From Microbacterium paraoxydans (GTDB lineage: Bacteria; Actinomycetota; Actinomycetes; Actinomycetales; Microbacteriaceae), in the NCBI RefSeq assembly GCF_020524545.1, contig NZ_JAIVLG010000003.1, positions 124,001 through 188,000 on the forward strand: a DNA stretch of 64,000 nt. Reading direction: 5' to 3'. Below, in pieces: positions 18,143 through 27,277 of this stretch. The position numbers and the translations under genes were made by a program. Under the pieces are notes generated by a model. It saw nothing but the letters and a program-made list of their open reading frames with translations. It was not told where the DNA came from and did no database searches. How positions within the stretch are numbered: position 1 is the first letter of the stretch; each line of letters starts with the position of its first letter.

Positions 18143-19747
18143 ATGGAAAGGCACGTGCGCTGGCGCTGGCTCGGACTCGTCTTCATCAGCATCGCGGTCT
18201 CGCTGATCATCGTCGACTCGACGATCGTCAACGTGGCGATTCCGGCGATCGTCGAGGACCTCGGGATCACCTCGACGGAGGTGCAGTGGGTGCAGGAGTC
18301 GTACACCCTGGTGTTCGCGTCGCTGCTGCTGGTGTTCGGAAGCCTCGCCGATCGTTTCGGTCGGCGTCGGGTGATGATCATCGGCGTCGTTGTCTTCGCA
18401 GCCGCTTCGGTGTTCGCCGCCCTGTCGCCCGACGGAGGGAGCTTGATCCTCTCCCGTCTGGCGCAGGGCGTCGGCGGGGCGATGATCCTGCCCACCACGC
18501 TCTCGATCATCAATGCGACCTTCCGCGGGAAGGAGCGAGGTATCGCGTTCGCCGTGTGGGGTTCCACGATCGGCGGGATGGCGGCCGTCGGTCCTCTCCT
18601 GGGAGGGTGGCTCACGACCGAGTACTCGTGGCGATGGGCGTTCGGTATCAACATCCCTCTCGGCGTCATCATCGTGATCGGCGTGCTGCTGACGGTGGCG
18701 GAGTCCCGTAGCGATCGCATCGCGCGCGTCGACGTCGTCGGAGCGCTGTTGTCGATCGTGGCGATGGGATCCCTGGTCTTCGGGCTCATCGAGGGACGCT
18801 CCTACGGATGGTGGGTCGTCGACACCCGTCCGCAGGTGGCCGGATGGGTCTGGCCCTGGGAGCTGTCGCCGATACCGCTGTTCTTCGCCGTCGCCGTGCT
18901 CGCGGTCGTCGGATTCATCCTGTGGGGTCGGCATCGCGAACGAGCGGGACGCTCGACACTTCTGGCGTTGCGCCTGTTCTCCATCCCCTCCTTCCGCAAC
19001 GGGAACATCGCGGCCGCGGTCGTGTCCCTCGGAGAGTTCGGCATCATCCTCGCGCTGCCGCTGTGGCTGCAGTTCGTGCTCGGGTTCGAAGCCGTCCAGA
19101 CCGGGCTGCTCCTGCTCGCGCTCGCGGGCGGATCGTTCCTGGCCAGCGGCGTGGCCGGGGCGTCAAGCGGGAGGATCGCGCCCGTGTGGGTCGTGCGCGG
19201 CGGACTCATCGCCGAGATCGTCGGCGTTGCCGGGGTGGGTTTCGTGATCGGGCCGGACGCCACGTGGGGGCCGCTCGTGCCGTTCCTGTTCGTCTACGGG
19301 CTCGGCGTGGGGCTCGCCACCGCCCAGCTCACCGGGGTCGTTCTCGCCGACGTCCCGGTCACGGACAGTGGGGCTGCATCGGGGACGCAGTCCACGTCGA
19401 GGCAGATCGGTGCCGCGCTCGGTGTCGCGGTGCTGGGAACCGTGCTCTTCAGCAGCACGGCTGGCATCCTCGCCTCATCCCTCGACGAGCGGGGCGTTCC
19501 CGTCGCGCAGCGTGACCAGATCGTGTCCGCCGTGGTGGACAGTGCGGGCGCGGCGATCGGCGGGCTCGAGTCGAATCCTGCGACCGTCGGTGCCGCGGAG
19601 GATGCGAAGGCCGCGTTCTCGGCGGGGACGCGCTATGCGGCGTGGACGGCCGCGGGTTTCCTCGCCGTCGGTCTCCTGGCAACCGTGTCCCTCGGTTCGA
19701 CCACGGTGCGCGCTCGGTCGGAGGAACCGCGCACCGAGGACGCGTAG
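18143..19747 (+). CDS. DHA2-family MFS drug exporter (14 TM segments)
   Basis: A 534-residue proton-driven exporter of the EmrB/QacA type. Motifs include SLIIVDSTIVNVAIPAI in TM1 (motif D1), GSLADRFGRRRV after TM2 (motif A) and the GPLLGGWL region of motif C. About 14 hydrophobic segments are present, as expected for DHA2 (usual length 480-540). The mRNA appears leaderless. A strong hairpin follows immediately. The substrate is unknown; members export dyes, antiseptics and antibiotics. It has no adjacent regulator on its own strand and is divergent from the two-component regulator. Confidence 0.85.
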   Translation: MERHVRWRWLGLVFISIAVSLIIVDSTIVNVAIPAIVEDLGITSTEVQWVQESYTLVFASLLLVFGSLADRFGRRRVMIIGVVVFAAASVFAALSPDGGSLILSRLAQGVGGAMILPTTLSIINATFRGKERGIAFAVWGSTIGGMAAVGPLLGGWLTTEYSWRWAFGINIPLGVIIVIGVLLTVAESRSDRIARVDVVGALLSIVAMGSLVFGLIEGRSYGWWVVDTRPQVAGWVWPWELSPIPLFFAVAVLAVVGFILWGRHRERAGRSTLLALRLFSIPSFRNGNIAAAVVSLGEFGIILALPLWLQFVLGFEAVQTGLLLLALAGGSFLASGVAGASSGRIAPVWVVRGGLIAEIVGVAGVGFVIGPDATWGPLVPFLFVYGLGVGLATAQLTGVVLADVPVTDSGAASGTQSTSRQIGAALGVAVLGTVLFSSTAGILASSLDERGVPVAQRDQIVSAVVDSAGAAIGGLESNPATVGAAEDAKAAFSAGTRYAAWTAAGFLAVGLLATVSLGSTTVRARSEEPRTEDA

Positions 19748-19750
19748 TAC

Positions 19751-19787
19751 GCGGAAGACCCCGCCCGAAAGGGGCGAGGTCTTCCGC
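19751..19787. terminator. Terminator shared by the DHA2 gene and tRNA-Arg
   Basis: GCGGAAGACC (19751-19760) pairs with GGTCTTCCGC (19778-19787). After one mismatch, CGCCC pairs with GGGCG around a GAAAG loop. It lies between the exporter stop and the 3' end of the convergent tRNA gene. Confidence 0.8.
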
Positions 19788-19793
19788 ATGTTG

Positions 19794-19866
19794 TGCCCCC
19801 GACAGGAGTCGAACCTGCGACCTACGGTACCGGAAACCGGCGCTCTATCCACTGAGCTACGGAGGC
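19794..19866 (-). tRNA. tRNA-Arg (anticodon CCG)
   Basis: The reverse strand folds as a 73-nt tRNA: acceptor stem GCCTCCG with CGGGGGC, D arm GCTC...GAGC, T arm GCAGG TTCGACT CCTGT, discriminator A. The anticodon loop TTCCGGT gives anticodon CCG, reading CGG codons. The first anticodon-stem pair (C27-U43) is a mismatch. CCA is not encoded (CAA follows), so it must be added after transcription. Confidence 0.93.
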
Positions 19867-19882
19867 GTACCGATCGACAATA

Positions 19883-20698
19883 TCACTCGTCGGGGGTGGT
19901 CTCCGACCCGCCCGCCTCGGTGACCGGCGCGGCGCGCATCTCGTCGAGCGCGGCGGCGACCTTTTCGGCAAGGTATCGGTGTCCGGCCGTCGAAGGATGC
20001 CGGCGTCCCAGGTCGACATCGATCACGTCGAGATAGTTCTGTGCGGTGATCCAGCCTTGGGCGATGGGTGAGATGTACCACCAGCCTCGTGCCGCGGCGA
20101 GCTCACCCAGATCCGTGTCGATGCGAGCGGTCGTCGCGCCCACGGGGAGCTCATGCGGTGCCGGGCCGAGCACGACGATCGCCGCCTCCGGGTACTTCGC
20201 AGCCATCGCGTCCCAGGCGGCGGACACGGCCTCGCGGTAGCCGGCGACGCCCTGTTTCCGGTCGTTGATGGATCCCTGCAAGATCACGAGGTCGGGGGAG
20301 AGGGCGGGGTCGAGTGCGGCGATGCGCTCGCCGAAGGTCGGGCCGTCGATGCCGGGCTTCAGGTATCCGCTGCCGCGGACGCCGTTCACGATCGTCTCGC
20401 CGTCGATCAGGCTCGCCAGGACGTAGGCGTAGCCGAGGGTCGGCACGGTCGCCGCTGAGCCGAAGGTCCAGGAGTCGCCGAAGACCAGAACGGTCGGGTG
20501 CTCGGGCAAGGTGAGGGGAGAGGGCGCGATCGCTTCGGCCGCGGTGTCTGCGCCGTTGTCTGCGGCGCCCACCGGTGCCGCAGAGGGAAGCGGGACCCAT
20601 GGCCGCCACATGCCGAGAATGCCTGCTGCCACGGCGAGAAGGAGGGCGAGGGCTACTCCTGTGCGGCGCAGCCGGCGGCGGGGGACGGAGGCCTTCAT
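19883..20698 (-). CDS. Secreted or membrane-anchored SGNH/GDSL hydrolase
   Basis: A 271-residue esterase-type protein. After a basic N-terminus, residues 12-30 form a membrane anchor or signal (TGVALALLLAVAAGILG). Block I is VFGDSWTFG with the nucleophile serine. Block III contains QGSINDRK with the oxyanion asparagine, and the catalytic His is in RHPSTAGHRY near the end. ATG 20698 is chosen over GTG 20716 because TACTCT lies exactly 6 nt upstream of it. The substrate is unknown; related actinobacterial proteins act on acyl or acetyl esters of envelope polymers. It is divergent from argS. Confidence 0.8.
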   Translation of the reverse strand: MKASVPRRRLRRTGVALALLLAVAAGILGMWRPWVPLPSAAPVGAADNGADTAAEAIAPSPLTLPEHPTVLVFGDSWTFGSAATVPTLGYAYVLASLIDGETIVNGVRGSGYLKPGIDGPTFGERIAALDPALSPDLVILQGSINDRKQGVAGYREAVSAAWDAMAAKYPEAAIVVLGPAPHELPVGATTARIDTDLGELAAARGWWYISPIAQGWITAQNYLDVIDVDLGRRHPSTAGHRYLAEKVAAALDEMRAAPVTEAGGSETTPDE

Positions 20699-20704
20699 GG
20701 GACG

Positions 20705-20710
20705 AGAGTA
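20705..20710 (-). promoter_or_regulatory. -10 box TACTCT of the SGNH hydrolase
   Basis: TACTCT is read on the minus strand and followed by 6 nt (CGTCCC) and ATG 20698, without a ribosome-binding site. It decides between two candidate starts. Confidence 0.5.
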
Positions 20711-20775
20711 GATCACGCCGAGCCGATTGCGAATTCCCCTCGCTCCGTGCCACCGGATGGCACCACCGCGCCCCG

Positions 20776-20781
20776 TAAACT
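20776..20781 (+). promoter_or_regulatory. -10 box TAAACT of argS
   Basis: TAAACT lies 9 nt before ATG 20791, so any untranslated leader would be only a few bases. Confidence 0.45.
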
Positions 20782-20790
20782 GAGAAGGCT

Positions 20791-22455
20791 ATGAACCCCG
20801 AATCGCTCGCCGCCGCCGTCCTTGCCGTCCTCGCACCGATCGCCGAGGAACGACGTCCCGGCGAGCCGCTGGAGCTCACCTCCGCCGACATCGTTCTCGA
20901 GCGTCCGCGCAACCGCGACCATGGGGACTGGGCGTCGAACATCGCCATGCGCCTGGCCAAGCCGTTCGGCACGAACCCGCGGGAGCTCGCCCAGCAGATC
21001 GCCGAGGGCCTTGGTGAGATCGAGGGGATCGCGAGCGCCGAGGTGGCCGGTCCCGGGTTCATCAACATCCGCCTCGACGCGGCCGCAGCCGGTGCCCTGG
21101 CGCAGGTCATCGTCGACGCGGGCTCCGCCTATGGCACCAACGCATCTCAGGAAGGCGTCAGCGTCAACGTCGAGTTCGTCTCGGCGAACCCGACCGGGCC
21201 GTTGCATATCGCGCACACGCGGTGGGCCGCGCTCGGCGACTCGATCGTCCGCCTGCTCCTCGCGAGCGGTGCGAAAGCCGTCCGGGAGTACTACATCAAC
21301 GATGCCGGCGCGCAGATGGACCGCTTCGCGAGTTCCGTGCTCGCCGCGGCGAAGGGCGAGCCCACCCCCGAGGGCGGCTATCCGGGCGAGTACATCACGA
21401 CGCTCGCCGGTCGCGTCCTCGATGCGCGCCCCGATCTGCTCGAGCTGCCTGACGATGAGCAGCTGGCCGTGGCGCTGGAGCTCGCCTACGAGTTCCAGCT
21501 CGCCGAGATCAGGTCCTCCCTCGGCCGCTTCAACGTCCCTTTCGACGTGTGGTTCTCCGAGCGCGCACTGCACGCGAAGGATGCGTCGGGGGAGAGTCTG
21601 ATCGACCGGGCCGTCGATCGTCTGCGCGAGCAGGGCCACGTGTTCGACGAAGACGGTGCGGTCTGGGTGCGCACCACCGACTTCGGCGATGACAAGGATC
21701 GTGTCATCCGCCGCTCGAACGGCGAGTACACCTACTTCGCCGCCGACGCCGCCTATTACCTGAACAAGGGTGACCGCGGATTCCAGAACAAGATCTACCT
21801 GCTCGGCGCGGACCACCACGGTTACGTCCACCGACTCAAGGCGGTCGCCGGCGCCGCGGGGGAGGACCCGGAGAAGAACGTGGAAGTGCTGATCGGGCAG
21901 ATGGTCTCGATCAACGGCGCCCGTCTCAGCAAGCGTGCCGGCAACATCATCGAGATGGACGATCTGCTCGACTGGCTCGGCACGGATGCGCTGCGCTACT
22001 CGCTGGAGCGCTCGCCCGCAGACTCGCCGCTCGATCTCGATCCCGAACTGCTTCAGAAGCGCACCAACGACAACCCGGTGTTCTACGTGCAGTACGCCCA
22101 TGCCCGGACGCACAACGTCGCCCGCAACGCCGCCGACTCGGGTGTCGACCGCTCCGAGTTCGCTCCGGAGACCCTCACGCACGAATCCGAGGCCGCCCTC
22201 CTCGGGGCGCTGCAGGAGTTCCCTCGCATCGTCGCGTTCGCGGCCCAGGTGCGAGAGCCCCATCGTGTCGCGAGGTACCTCGAGGAGCTCGCGGGTCTCT
22301 ACCACCGCTGGTACGACAACTGCCGCGTGATTCCGCAGGGCGACGACCCGATCGAGGCGGTCCATCGCACCCGGCTGTGGTTGAACGATGCCGCCGGTCA
22401 GGTGTTCCGCAACGGGCTCGACCTTCTCGGGGTGAGCGCCCCCGAGCGCATGTGA
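20791..22455 (+). CDS. argS: Arginyl-tRNA synthetase
   Basis: A 554-residue class I synthetase that charges tRNA-Arg with arginine. The N-terminal Add-1 domain is followed by the signature VEFVSANPTGPLHIAH, with the HIGH-like HIAH at residues 139-142. Downstream are AADAAYYLNK and LGADHHGY in the catalytic core. The second signature is LSKRAGN instead of KMSKS, as is usual for this branch. The C-terminal anticodon-binding domain contains YVQYAHAR. Length is normal. Next to it, though not in the same unit, is the tRNA-Arg(CCG) gene. The next gene starts 10 nt after the stop. Confidence 0.96.
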   Translation: MNPESLAAAVLAVLAPIAEERRPGEPLELTSADIVLERPRNRDHGDWASNIAMRLAKPFGTNPRELAQQIAEGLGEIEGIASAEVAGPGFINIRLDAAAAGALAQVIVDAGSAYGTNASQEGVSVNVEFVSANPTGPLHIAHTRWAALGDSIVRLLLASGAKAVREYYINDAGAQMDRFASSVLAAAKGEPTPEGGYPGEYITTLAGRVLDARPDLLELPDDEQLAVALELAYEFQLAEIRSSLGRFNVPFDVWFSERALHAKDASGESLIDRAVDRLREQGHVFDEDGAVWVRTTDFGDDKDRVIRRSNGEYTYFAADAAYYLNKGDRGFQNKIYLLGADHHGYVHRLKAVAGAAGEDPEKNVEVLIGQMVSINGARLSKRAGNIIEMDDLLDWLGTDALRYSLERSPADSPLDLDPELLQKRTNDNPVFYVQYAHARTHNVARNAADSGVDRSEFAPETLTHESEAALLGALQEFPRIVAFAAQVREPHRVARYLEELAGLYHRWYDNCRVIPQGDDPIEAVHRTRLWLNDAAGQVFRNGLDLLGVSAPERM

Positions 22456-22465
22456 AGGCCGCATC

Positions 22466-23311
22466 ATGAGCGACGACAACCACACCCTGCCGTATCCCGA
22501 AGCCGGTGCCGAGCACCCGACGCTCGTGATCCCCGGTTCTTCGTCCTCACAAGCAACCGAGGGGGCGGCCCGGAGACGTCGCTGGCCGTGGGTGCTGCTG
22601 ATCGTGGTGATCGTTCTGGCAGCGCTCGTCGTCGCCGCGGAGTTCGTGGCGCGCGCGGTGCTTCCCGGGATCGTGCGGTCGATCGTCGTCGAGCAGCTCG
22701 ATCTTCCTGCAGACCAGCAGCTCGATGTCGAGACGGAGGGCCTGGTGCTCCCGCAGCTCATCGGCGGAACGCTGGAGTCTCTGCATCTGTCGACCGATTC
22801 GGTCACCCTCGAAGGCATCACGGGGGCGGCTGACGTCACCGCGACCGGTGTCCCGCTGCGCGGCGGCGAGCTCGGCGGCGCATCCGGGACGATCCGCGTC
22901 GATCAGGAGCAGTTCACCGGCCTTCTCAGAGGAACGGATCTGCCCATCGAGTCCGTCGAGCTCGAGGCTCCGAACGCGACCGTGAGCGGATCGATCAACG
23001 TGTTCGGTGCGGCTGTGCCGCTCTCGCTGACCGTCACTCCGGGCGTCGTCGATGGCGACCTCCAACTCACCCCGGTGGCCGCGAGCATCGGCGGGCTCGA
23101 CATCGACCTCGATCAGGTCGGCTCCACACTCGGATCGCTCGGCCAGGAGGTCACGAAACCGCAGCGGGTGTGCATCGCCGATCAGCTCCCCGCCGGCCTC
23201 ACCCTCACCAGGCTCGAGATCGTCGATGGTGCAGCGGTGATCGACGTCGACGTCGATGGCGCGATCGTCACGGACGCGTCGTTGCAGGACAAGGGCGTCT
23301 GCCCGAGCTGA
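22466..23311 (+). CDS. Membrane-anchored DUF2993 (LmeA-like) protein
   Basis: A 281-residue protein. Residues 1-35 are polar and end in RRRRW, 36-60 form one membrane helix (PWVLLIVVIVLAALVVAAEFVA), and the rest is outside. The outer part has the repeated beta pattern of DUF2993 with LPADQQLDVETEGLVLPQL and the paired ADVTATGVPLRGGEL motif. In mycobacteria the DUF2993 protein LmeA takes part in lipoglycan maturation; extension to this protein is inference. It is co-transcribed with argS (10-nt gap, start preceded by GAAGG). A hairpin separates it from the convergent YihY-type gene. Confidence 0.75.
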   Translation: MSDDNHTLPYPEAGAEHPTLVIPGSSSSQATEGAARRRRWPWVLLIVVIVLAALVVAAEFVARAVLPGIVRSIVVEQLDLPADQQLDVETEGLVLPQLIGGTLESLHLSTDSVTLEGITGAADVTATGVPLRGGELGGASGTIRVDQEQFTGLLRGTDLPIESVELEAPNATVSGSINVFGAAVPLSLTVTPGVVDGDLQLTPVAASIGGLDIDLDQVGSTLGSLGQEVTKPQRVCIADQLPAGLTLTRLEIVDGAAVIDVDVDGAIVTDASLQDKGVCPS

Positions 23312-23313
23312 GT

Positions 23314-23330
23314 ACCGCGAGCGTCGCGGT
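23314..23330. terminator. Hairpin between convergent DUF2993 and YihY-type genes
   Basis: ACCGCGA (23314-23320) pairs with TCGCGGT (23324-23330) across a 3-nt loop, just after the DUF2993 stop. Confidence 0.45.
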
Positions 23331-23336
23331 GTCGTG

Positions 23337-24383
23337 TCAGTGCGACGTCTCCTCCGCTGCGGTCTCCTGCGCGGCACGCAGCTCCGCGGTCGCGATCCGC
23401 ACTTCGACCTCGGCCCGCTGCAGACGCCGCTGAGCGAAGGTGGTCGCCGCGTAGCGCGCATGCACGCGGTCCGACGCCTCCTCCTCGGCTGTGACGATGT
23501 AGGCGCACGCGAACAGCATCACCTGCGCGGAGAAGTTCAGCCAGATCAGCAGCGCGAGCAGAGTCGCGAAGGAAGCGAGGAGCGGGTTGCTCGTCGCACC
23601 GCCGACGAACAGTCCGGACAGCTCCTGCAGGACCAGGAGTCCGAAGGCGCCGAGCAGAGCGCCCGACCACAGCGAGCGGGCGGCGGGGCGCACTCCCGAA
23701 AGCAGGCGGAAGACACCGATGATCAGCGCCACGTCGAGGGCGTACACGACCAGGAGCGACAGCAGACGCACGCCCCATGCCGCAACGGGGGAATCGGACG
23801 GGAGGCCGAGGAGGTCGGCGATCCAGGTCACTCCGAGCTGTCCGACGAACGTGAGCCCCGCAGAGACGACGAATGCCAAGCCGATGCCGAGTGCGAGGGC
23901 GAGGTTGCGCAGGATGACCCAGATCCACAGGATGTCGTCCTGCAGCGTGCCGGCGAGCACGCGCACCGCCGTGCGCAAGGAGCCGATGGCGCCCAATGCG
24001 GCACCCACGAGGGCGATCAGGGAGATGATCCCTGCGATGGAGAAGGAGGCGGGCGTACGGAGCGCGTCCGGATCGATCACCCCCTCTTTTCCGATCAATC
24101 CCGGCACGGCCGTCTCTACGGCGTCGACGATCGCCTGCCACGCGGCCGGATTCCCCGCGAGCCACAGCGCAGCGATCGAGAATCCGAGGAGCACACCCGC
24201 GAACACGCTGAACAACGCGCGGTAGGTGATGCTGTCGGCGAGCATCGGCCCGCGCCGCTCGCTGTAGAGCAGCGCCGCGCGCACCGGGCGTCGAGCCAGC
24301 GCCCAGGCGATGAGCGGGCCCGTGATGCGTGCGACCAGTCCGGGGCGGGCGGGGGAGTCTGTCGATGATTCGGTGTTCGCCAC
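23337..24383 (-). CDS. YihY/BrkB-family membrane protein
   Basis: A 348-residue membrane protein of the YihY (formerly RNase BN) family with about six helices. Typical elements are the YRALFSVFAGVLLGFS segment near the N-terminus, a long helix after DDILWIWVILRNLALALG, and the closing NFSAQVMLFACAYIVTAEE. The polar C-terminus is coiled-coil-like. The family has been called a tRNA-processing RNase in error; its role is unknown, perhaps in transport. The start is GTG 24383, supported by TAGGGT 6 nt upstream. It converges on the DUF2993 gene and is divergent from lysA. Confidence 0.82.
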   Translation of the reverse strand: MANTESSTDSPARPGLVARITGPLIAWALARRPVRAALLYSERRGPMLADSITYRALFSVFAGVLLGFSIAALWLAGNPAAWQAIVDAVETAVPGLIGKEGVIDPDALRTPASFSIAGIISLIALVGAALGAIGSLRTAVRVLAGTLQDDILWIWVILRNLALALGIGLAFVVSAGLTFVGQLGVTWIADLLGLPSDSPVAAWGVRLLSLLVVYALDVALIIGVFRLLSGVRPAARSLWSGALLGAFGLLVLQELSGLFVGGATSNPLLASFATLLALLIWLNFSAQVMLFACAYIVTAEEEASDRVHARYAATTFAQRRLQRAEVEVRIATAELRAAQETAAEETSH

Positions 24384-24389
24384 GCCCCC

Positions 24390-24395
24390 ACCCTA
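24390..24395 (-). promoter_or_regulatory. -10 box TAGGGT of the YihY-type gene
   Basis: Minus-strand TAGGGT, then GGGGGC (6 nt), then GTG 24383: a leaderless arrangement. Confidence 0.5.
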
Positions 24396-24469
24396 GGAGG
24401 CGGGAACCGCTCATCACAGGGGGCTTGACGTCGAGCGTCACTCTGACCAGGGTGGCGGGGCCGGTGCCC

Positions 24470-24475
24470 TAGAAT
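24470..24475 (+). promoter_or_regulatory. -10 box TAGAAT of lysA
   Basis: TAGAAT is followed by about 57 nt before the lysA start at GTG 24533. This gives a leadered transcript, unlike many neighbours. No riboswitch fold is visible in this short leader. Confidence 0.45.
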
Positions 24476-24532
24476 CGGGACAACCTCGATGTGCGCCCGC
24501 TCGCCCGAGATCCTTCCCACGATTGGTGATCA

Positions 24533-25951
24533 GTGCTTCCCCCTGCCGCTTCGCTCGCCCCGGACTGGCTCGTCGTCCCCGAGGACGCGAACGATCTCGC
24601 CCACGGCGTCTGGCCCGAGTCCGCCATGCGCGACGATGACGGTGTGATCGCCATCGGGGGCGTCAGCGCCTCCGCGCTCGCCCGTACCTACGGCACGCCG
24701 CTGCTGGTCCTCGATGAGGACGAGGTGCGGGGGCGCGCGCGACGGTTCCGTGAGGCGTTCGATCGAGCGGCCGCCGACAACGGCACCACGGCCCAGGTCT
24801 ACTACGCGGGCAAGGCGTTCCTCTGCACGACTGTGGCGCGGTGGGTGGTCGATGAGGGGCTCCGCATCGACGTCTGCACCGGAGGGGAGCTCGCGGTCGC
24901 GCTCGCCGCGGGTGTCGCCCCGGCATCCCTCGGCTTCCACGGCAACAACAAGTCGGTCGCCGAACTGGAGCGTGCCGTCGAGGTCGGAGTCGGCACGGTC
25001 ATCGTGGACAGCACGATCGAGATCGAACGGCTCGCCGCCATCACCGCCCGCACCGGCGCCACGCAGCGTGTGCTGGTGCGCGTGATCAGCGGTGTGCACG
25101 CAGAGACCCACGACTTCCTCGCCACGGCCCACGAGGATCAGAAGTTCGGCTTCCCCTTGCTCGACGCGGAGGCGGCCGTCGCCCGTATCCGTGAGGTTCC
25201 CGGCCTGGTGTTCGCAGGTCTGCACTGTCACATCGGTTCGCAGATCTTCGGCGTCGCGGGCTTCCGCGAGTCGGCGTCGCGCGTGCTCGACCTGCACGCC
25301 ACTCTGCTCCAGGACGGCCCGGTGCCGCAGCTCAACCTCGGCGGCGGCTTCGGCATCGCCTACACGCGCGTCGATGATCCGACGCCGATCGAGGAACTCG
25401 CCGGCGAGATCATCGCCGCCGTCGCTGAGGGCTGCGCCGCGCGCGGGATCCCGATGCCTGCTCTGTCGTTCGAACCCGGCCGCGCGATCGTCGGTACCGC
25501 CGGTGTCACCATCTATGAGGTCGGCACCACCAAGGACGTGACGGTGGAGTCGGGCGCTGTGCGCCGCTACGTCAGCGTGGACGGCGGGATGAGCGACAAC
25601 GCGCGCCCCGCTCTGTACGGCGCGCAGTTCTCCGCACGCCTCGCATCGCGGGGAGGAACGGGGGAGCCGCGCCTGAGCCGCGTCGTCGGCAAGCACTGTG
25701 AATCGGGCGACATCGTGGTCGACCACGAGTATCTGCCCGAGGACCTCGTGCCCGGGGACCTCCTGGCCGTACCGGCGACCGGCGCGTACTGCGTCTCGTT
25801 GGCCAGCAACTACAACCACGTTCCGCGTCCGCCGGTCATCGCCGTGCGGGACGGGCGTTCGACGGTCATCGTCCGGGGCGAGACCATCGAGGATGTGCTG
25901 GCCCGAGACGCGGGCATCGACGGGGCACAGGCCGCCGGTCGAGACCAATGA
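24533..25951 (+). CDS. lysA: Diaminopimelate decarboxylase
   Basis: A 472-residue PLP enzyme of the alanine racemase fold. It decarboxylates meso-diaminopimelate to L-lysine, the last step of lysine synthesis. The PLP lysine is Lys94 in YYAGKAFLC. Other signatures are FHGNNKS, LHCHIGSQI, NLGGGFGIAY, FEPGRAIVG and the C-terminal GAYCVSLASNYN. The start is GTG (VLPPAASLAPDW); no ribosome-binding site is visible, but the N-terminal part is typical of the actinobacterial form. It is followed at 22 nt by hom, so lysine and threonine pathways share an operon. Confidence 0.95.
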   Translation: MLPPAASLAPDWLVVPEDANDLAHGVWPESAMRDDDGVIAIGGVSASALARTYGTPLLVLDEDEVRGRARRFREAFDRAAADNGTTAQVYYAGKAFLCTTVARWVVDEGLRIDVCTGGELAVALAAGVAPASLGFHGNNKSVAELERAVEVGVGTVIVDSTIEIERLAAITARTGATQRVLVRVISGVHAETHDFLATAHEDQKFGFPLLDAEAAVARIREVPGLVFAGLHCHIGSQIFGVAGFRESASRVLDLHATLLQDGPVPQLNLGGGFGIAYTRVDDPTPIEELAGEIIAAVAEGCAARGIPMPALSFEPGRAIVGTAGVTIYEVGTTKDVTVESGAVRRYVSVDGGMSDNARPALYGAQFSARLASRGGTGEPRLSRVVGKHCESGDIVVDHEYLPEDLVPGDLLAVPATGAYCVSLASNYNHVPRPPVIAVRDGRSTVIVRGETIEDVLARDAGIDGAQAAGRDQ

Positions 25952-25972
25952 TCCACCTCCGAAGGAGTAACC

Positions 25973-27277
25973 ATGACTGACTACCGACGACTTCGTGTGG
26001 CACTGCTGGGTGCGGGAGCGGTCGGCTCCCAGGTCGCGGCGCTCCTGCTGCGACACGGTGACGAGCTGGCAGACAGGGCCGGTGCCGAGCTGGAGCTCGC
26101 CGGCATCGCCGTGCGCGATGTGAACGCGCCGCGCGACGTCGATCTCCCCGCAGAGCTGTTCACCACGGATGCAGAGTCGCTGGTCCTCGGCGCGGACATC
26201 GTGATCGAGCTCATCGGCGGCATCGAGCCGGCCCGCAGCACGATTCTGCAGGCGATCGGCGCTGGTGCCGACGTGGTCACGGCCAACAAGGCGCTGCTGG
26301 CGACCCACGGCCCTGAACTCTTCGAAGCGGCCGACCGCGTCGGCGCTTCCGTGTACTACGAGGCCGCGGCAGCAGGAGCCATCCCGATCATCCGACCCCT
26401 GCGCGACTCGCTGGCCGGCGACCGTGTGGTGCGCATCATGGGCATCGTGAACGGCACCACGAACTACATCCTCGATCGGATGGACAGCGAGGGCGCCGAC
26501 TTCGCCGACGTGCTTGCCGACGCGCAGCGCCTCGGCTACGCCGAGGCCGACCCGACCGCCGACGTCGAAGGCTACGATGCCGCGCAGAAGGCCGCGATCC
26601 TCGCCAGCCTCGCTTTCCACACCGCGGTGCCGCTCGACGCCGTGTACCGCGAGGGCATCACGTCGATCACACCGTCGATGATCGAGGAAGCGCGCGCAGC
26701 GGGTTTCGTGATCAAGCTGCTCGCCGTGTGCGAGCGGATCGAGGCGAACGGCGCCGAGTCGATCTCGGTGCGCGTGTACCCGGCGCTGGTCCCGAACTCC
26801 CACCCCCTGGCATCGGTGCACGGCGCCAACAACGCCGTGTTCGTCGAGGCCGAGGCCGCCGGATCGCTCATGTTCTACGGCGCGGGTGCCGGTGGCGTGC
26901 AGACCGCGTCCGCCGTGCTCGGCGATGTGGTCTCGGCGGCGCGTCGCCACATCGCAGGCGGCGTCGGCGTGGGCGAGTCGACGCGCGCGAACCTTCCGGT
27001 CGTTCCCATCGGGCACGTCACCACGCGCTACCAGATCACGCTCGAGGTCTCGGATGCGCCGGGTGTGCTCGCCACGGTCGCGAGCATCCTCAGTGACGGG
27101 GGAGTCTCGGTCGCGACGGTCGTGCAGACCGTCGAAGGCGAGGACGAGCCGACCGCGCGACTGATCATCGGCACCCACCGCGCAACGGAGCAGGCGCTCA
27201 GCGCCACTGTCGACGCCCTCGCCGACAGCGCGGTCGTGGCGCGTGTCGTGTCGGTGCTCCGCGTGGAAGGCGAATGA
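25973..27277 (+). CDS. hom: Homoserine dehydrogenase
   Basis: A 434-residue enzyme reducing aspartate semialdehyde to homoserine with NAD(P)H. The N-terminal Rossmann fold has LLGAGAVGSQV. The NKALLATHG and NGTTNYILDRM motifs and Lys in the central catalytic part are present. The C-terminal 85 residues form an ACT domain (ITLEVSDAPGVLATVASIL) for feedback control, probably by threonine. The start has a strong site, GAAGGAG, 5 nt before ATG. The stop overlaps the start of thrB (ATGA). Confidence 0.95.
   Translation: MTDYRRLRVALLGAGAVGSQVAALLLRHGDELADRAGAELELAGIAVRDVNAPRDVDLPAELFTTDAESLVLGADIVIELIGGIEPARSTILQAIGAGADVVTANKALLATHGPELFEAADRVGASVYYEAAAAGAIPIIRPLRDSLAGDRVVRIMGIVNGTTNYILDRMDSEGADFADVLADAQRLGYAEADPTADVEGYDAAQKAAILASLAFHTAVPLDAVYREGITSITPSMIEEARAAGFVIKLLAVCERIEANGAESISVRVYPALVPNSHPLASVHGANNAVFVEAEAAGSLMFYGAGAGGVQTASAVLGDVVSAARRHIAGGVGVGESTRANLPVVPIGHVTTRYQITLEVSDAPGVLATVASILSDGGVSVATVVQTVEGEDEPTARLIIGTHRATEQALSATVDALADSAVVARVVSVLRVEGE

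Noticed and set aside
19794..19866. tRNA-Arg as an integration site for a mobile element
   Set aside because: No integrase, direct repeat of the tRNA 3' end or foreign-looking DNA lies on either side.
20713..22839. Long minus-strand open frame of 708 codons opposite argS
   Set aside because: It mirrors argS, has no recognisable domain and consists of the biased residues expected opposite a high-GC gene.
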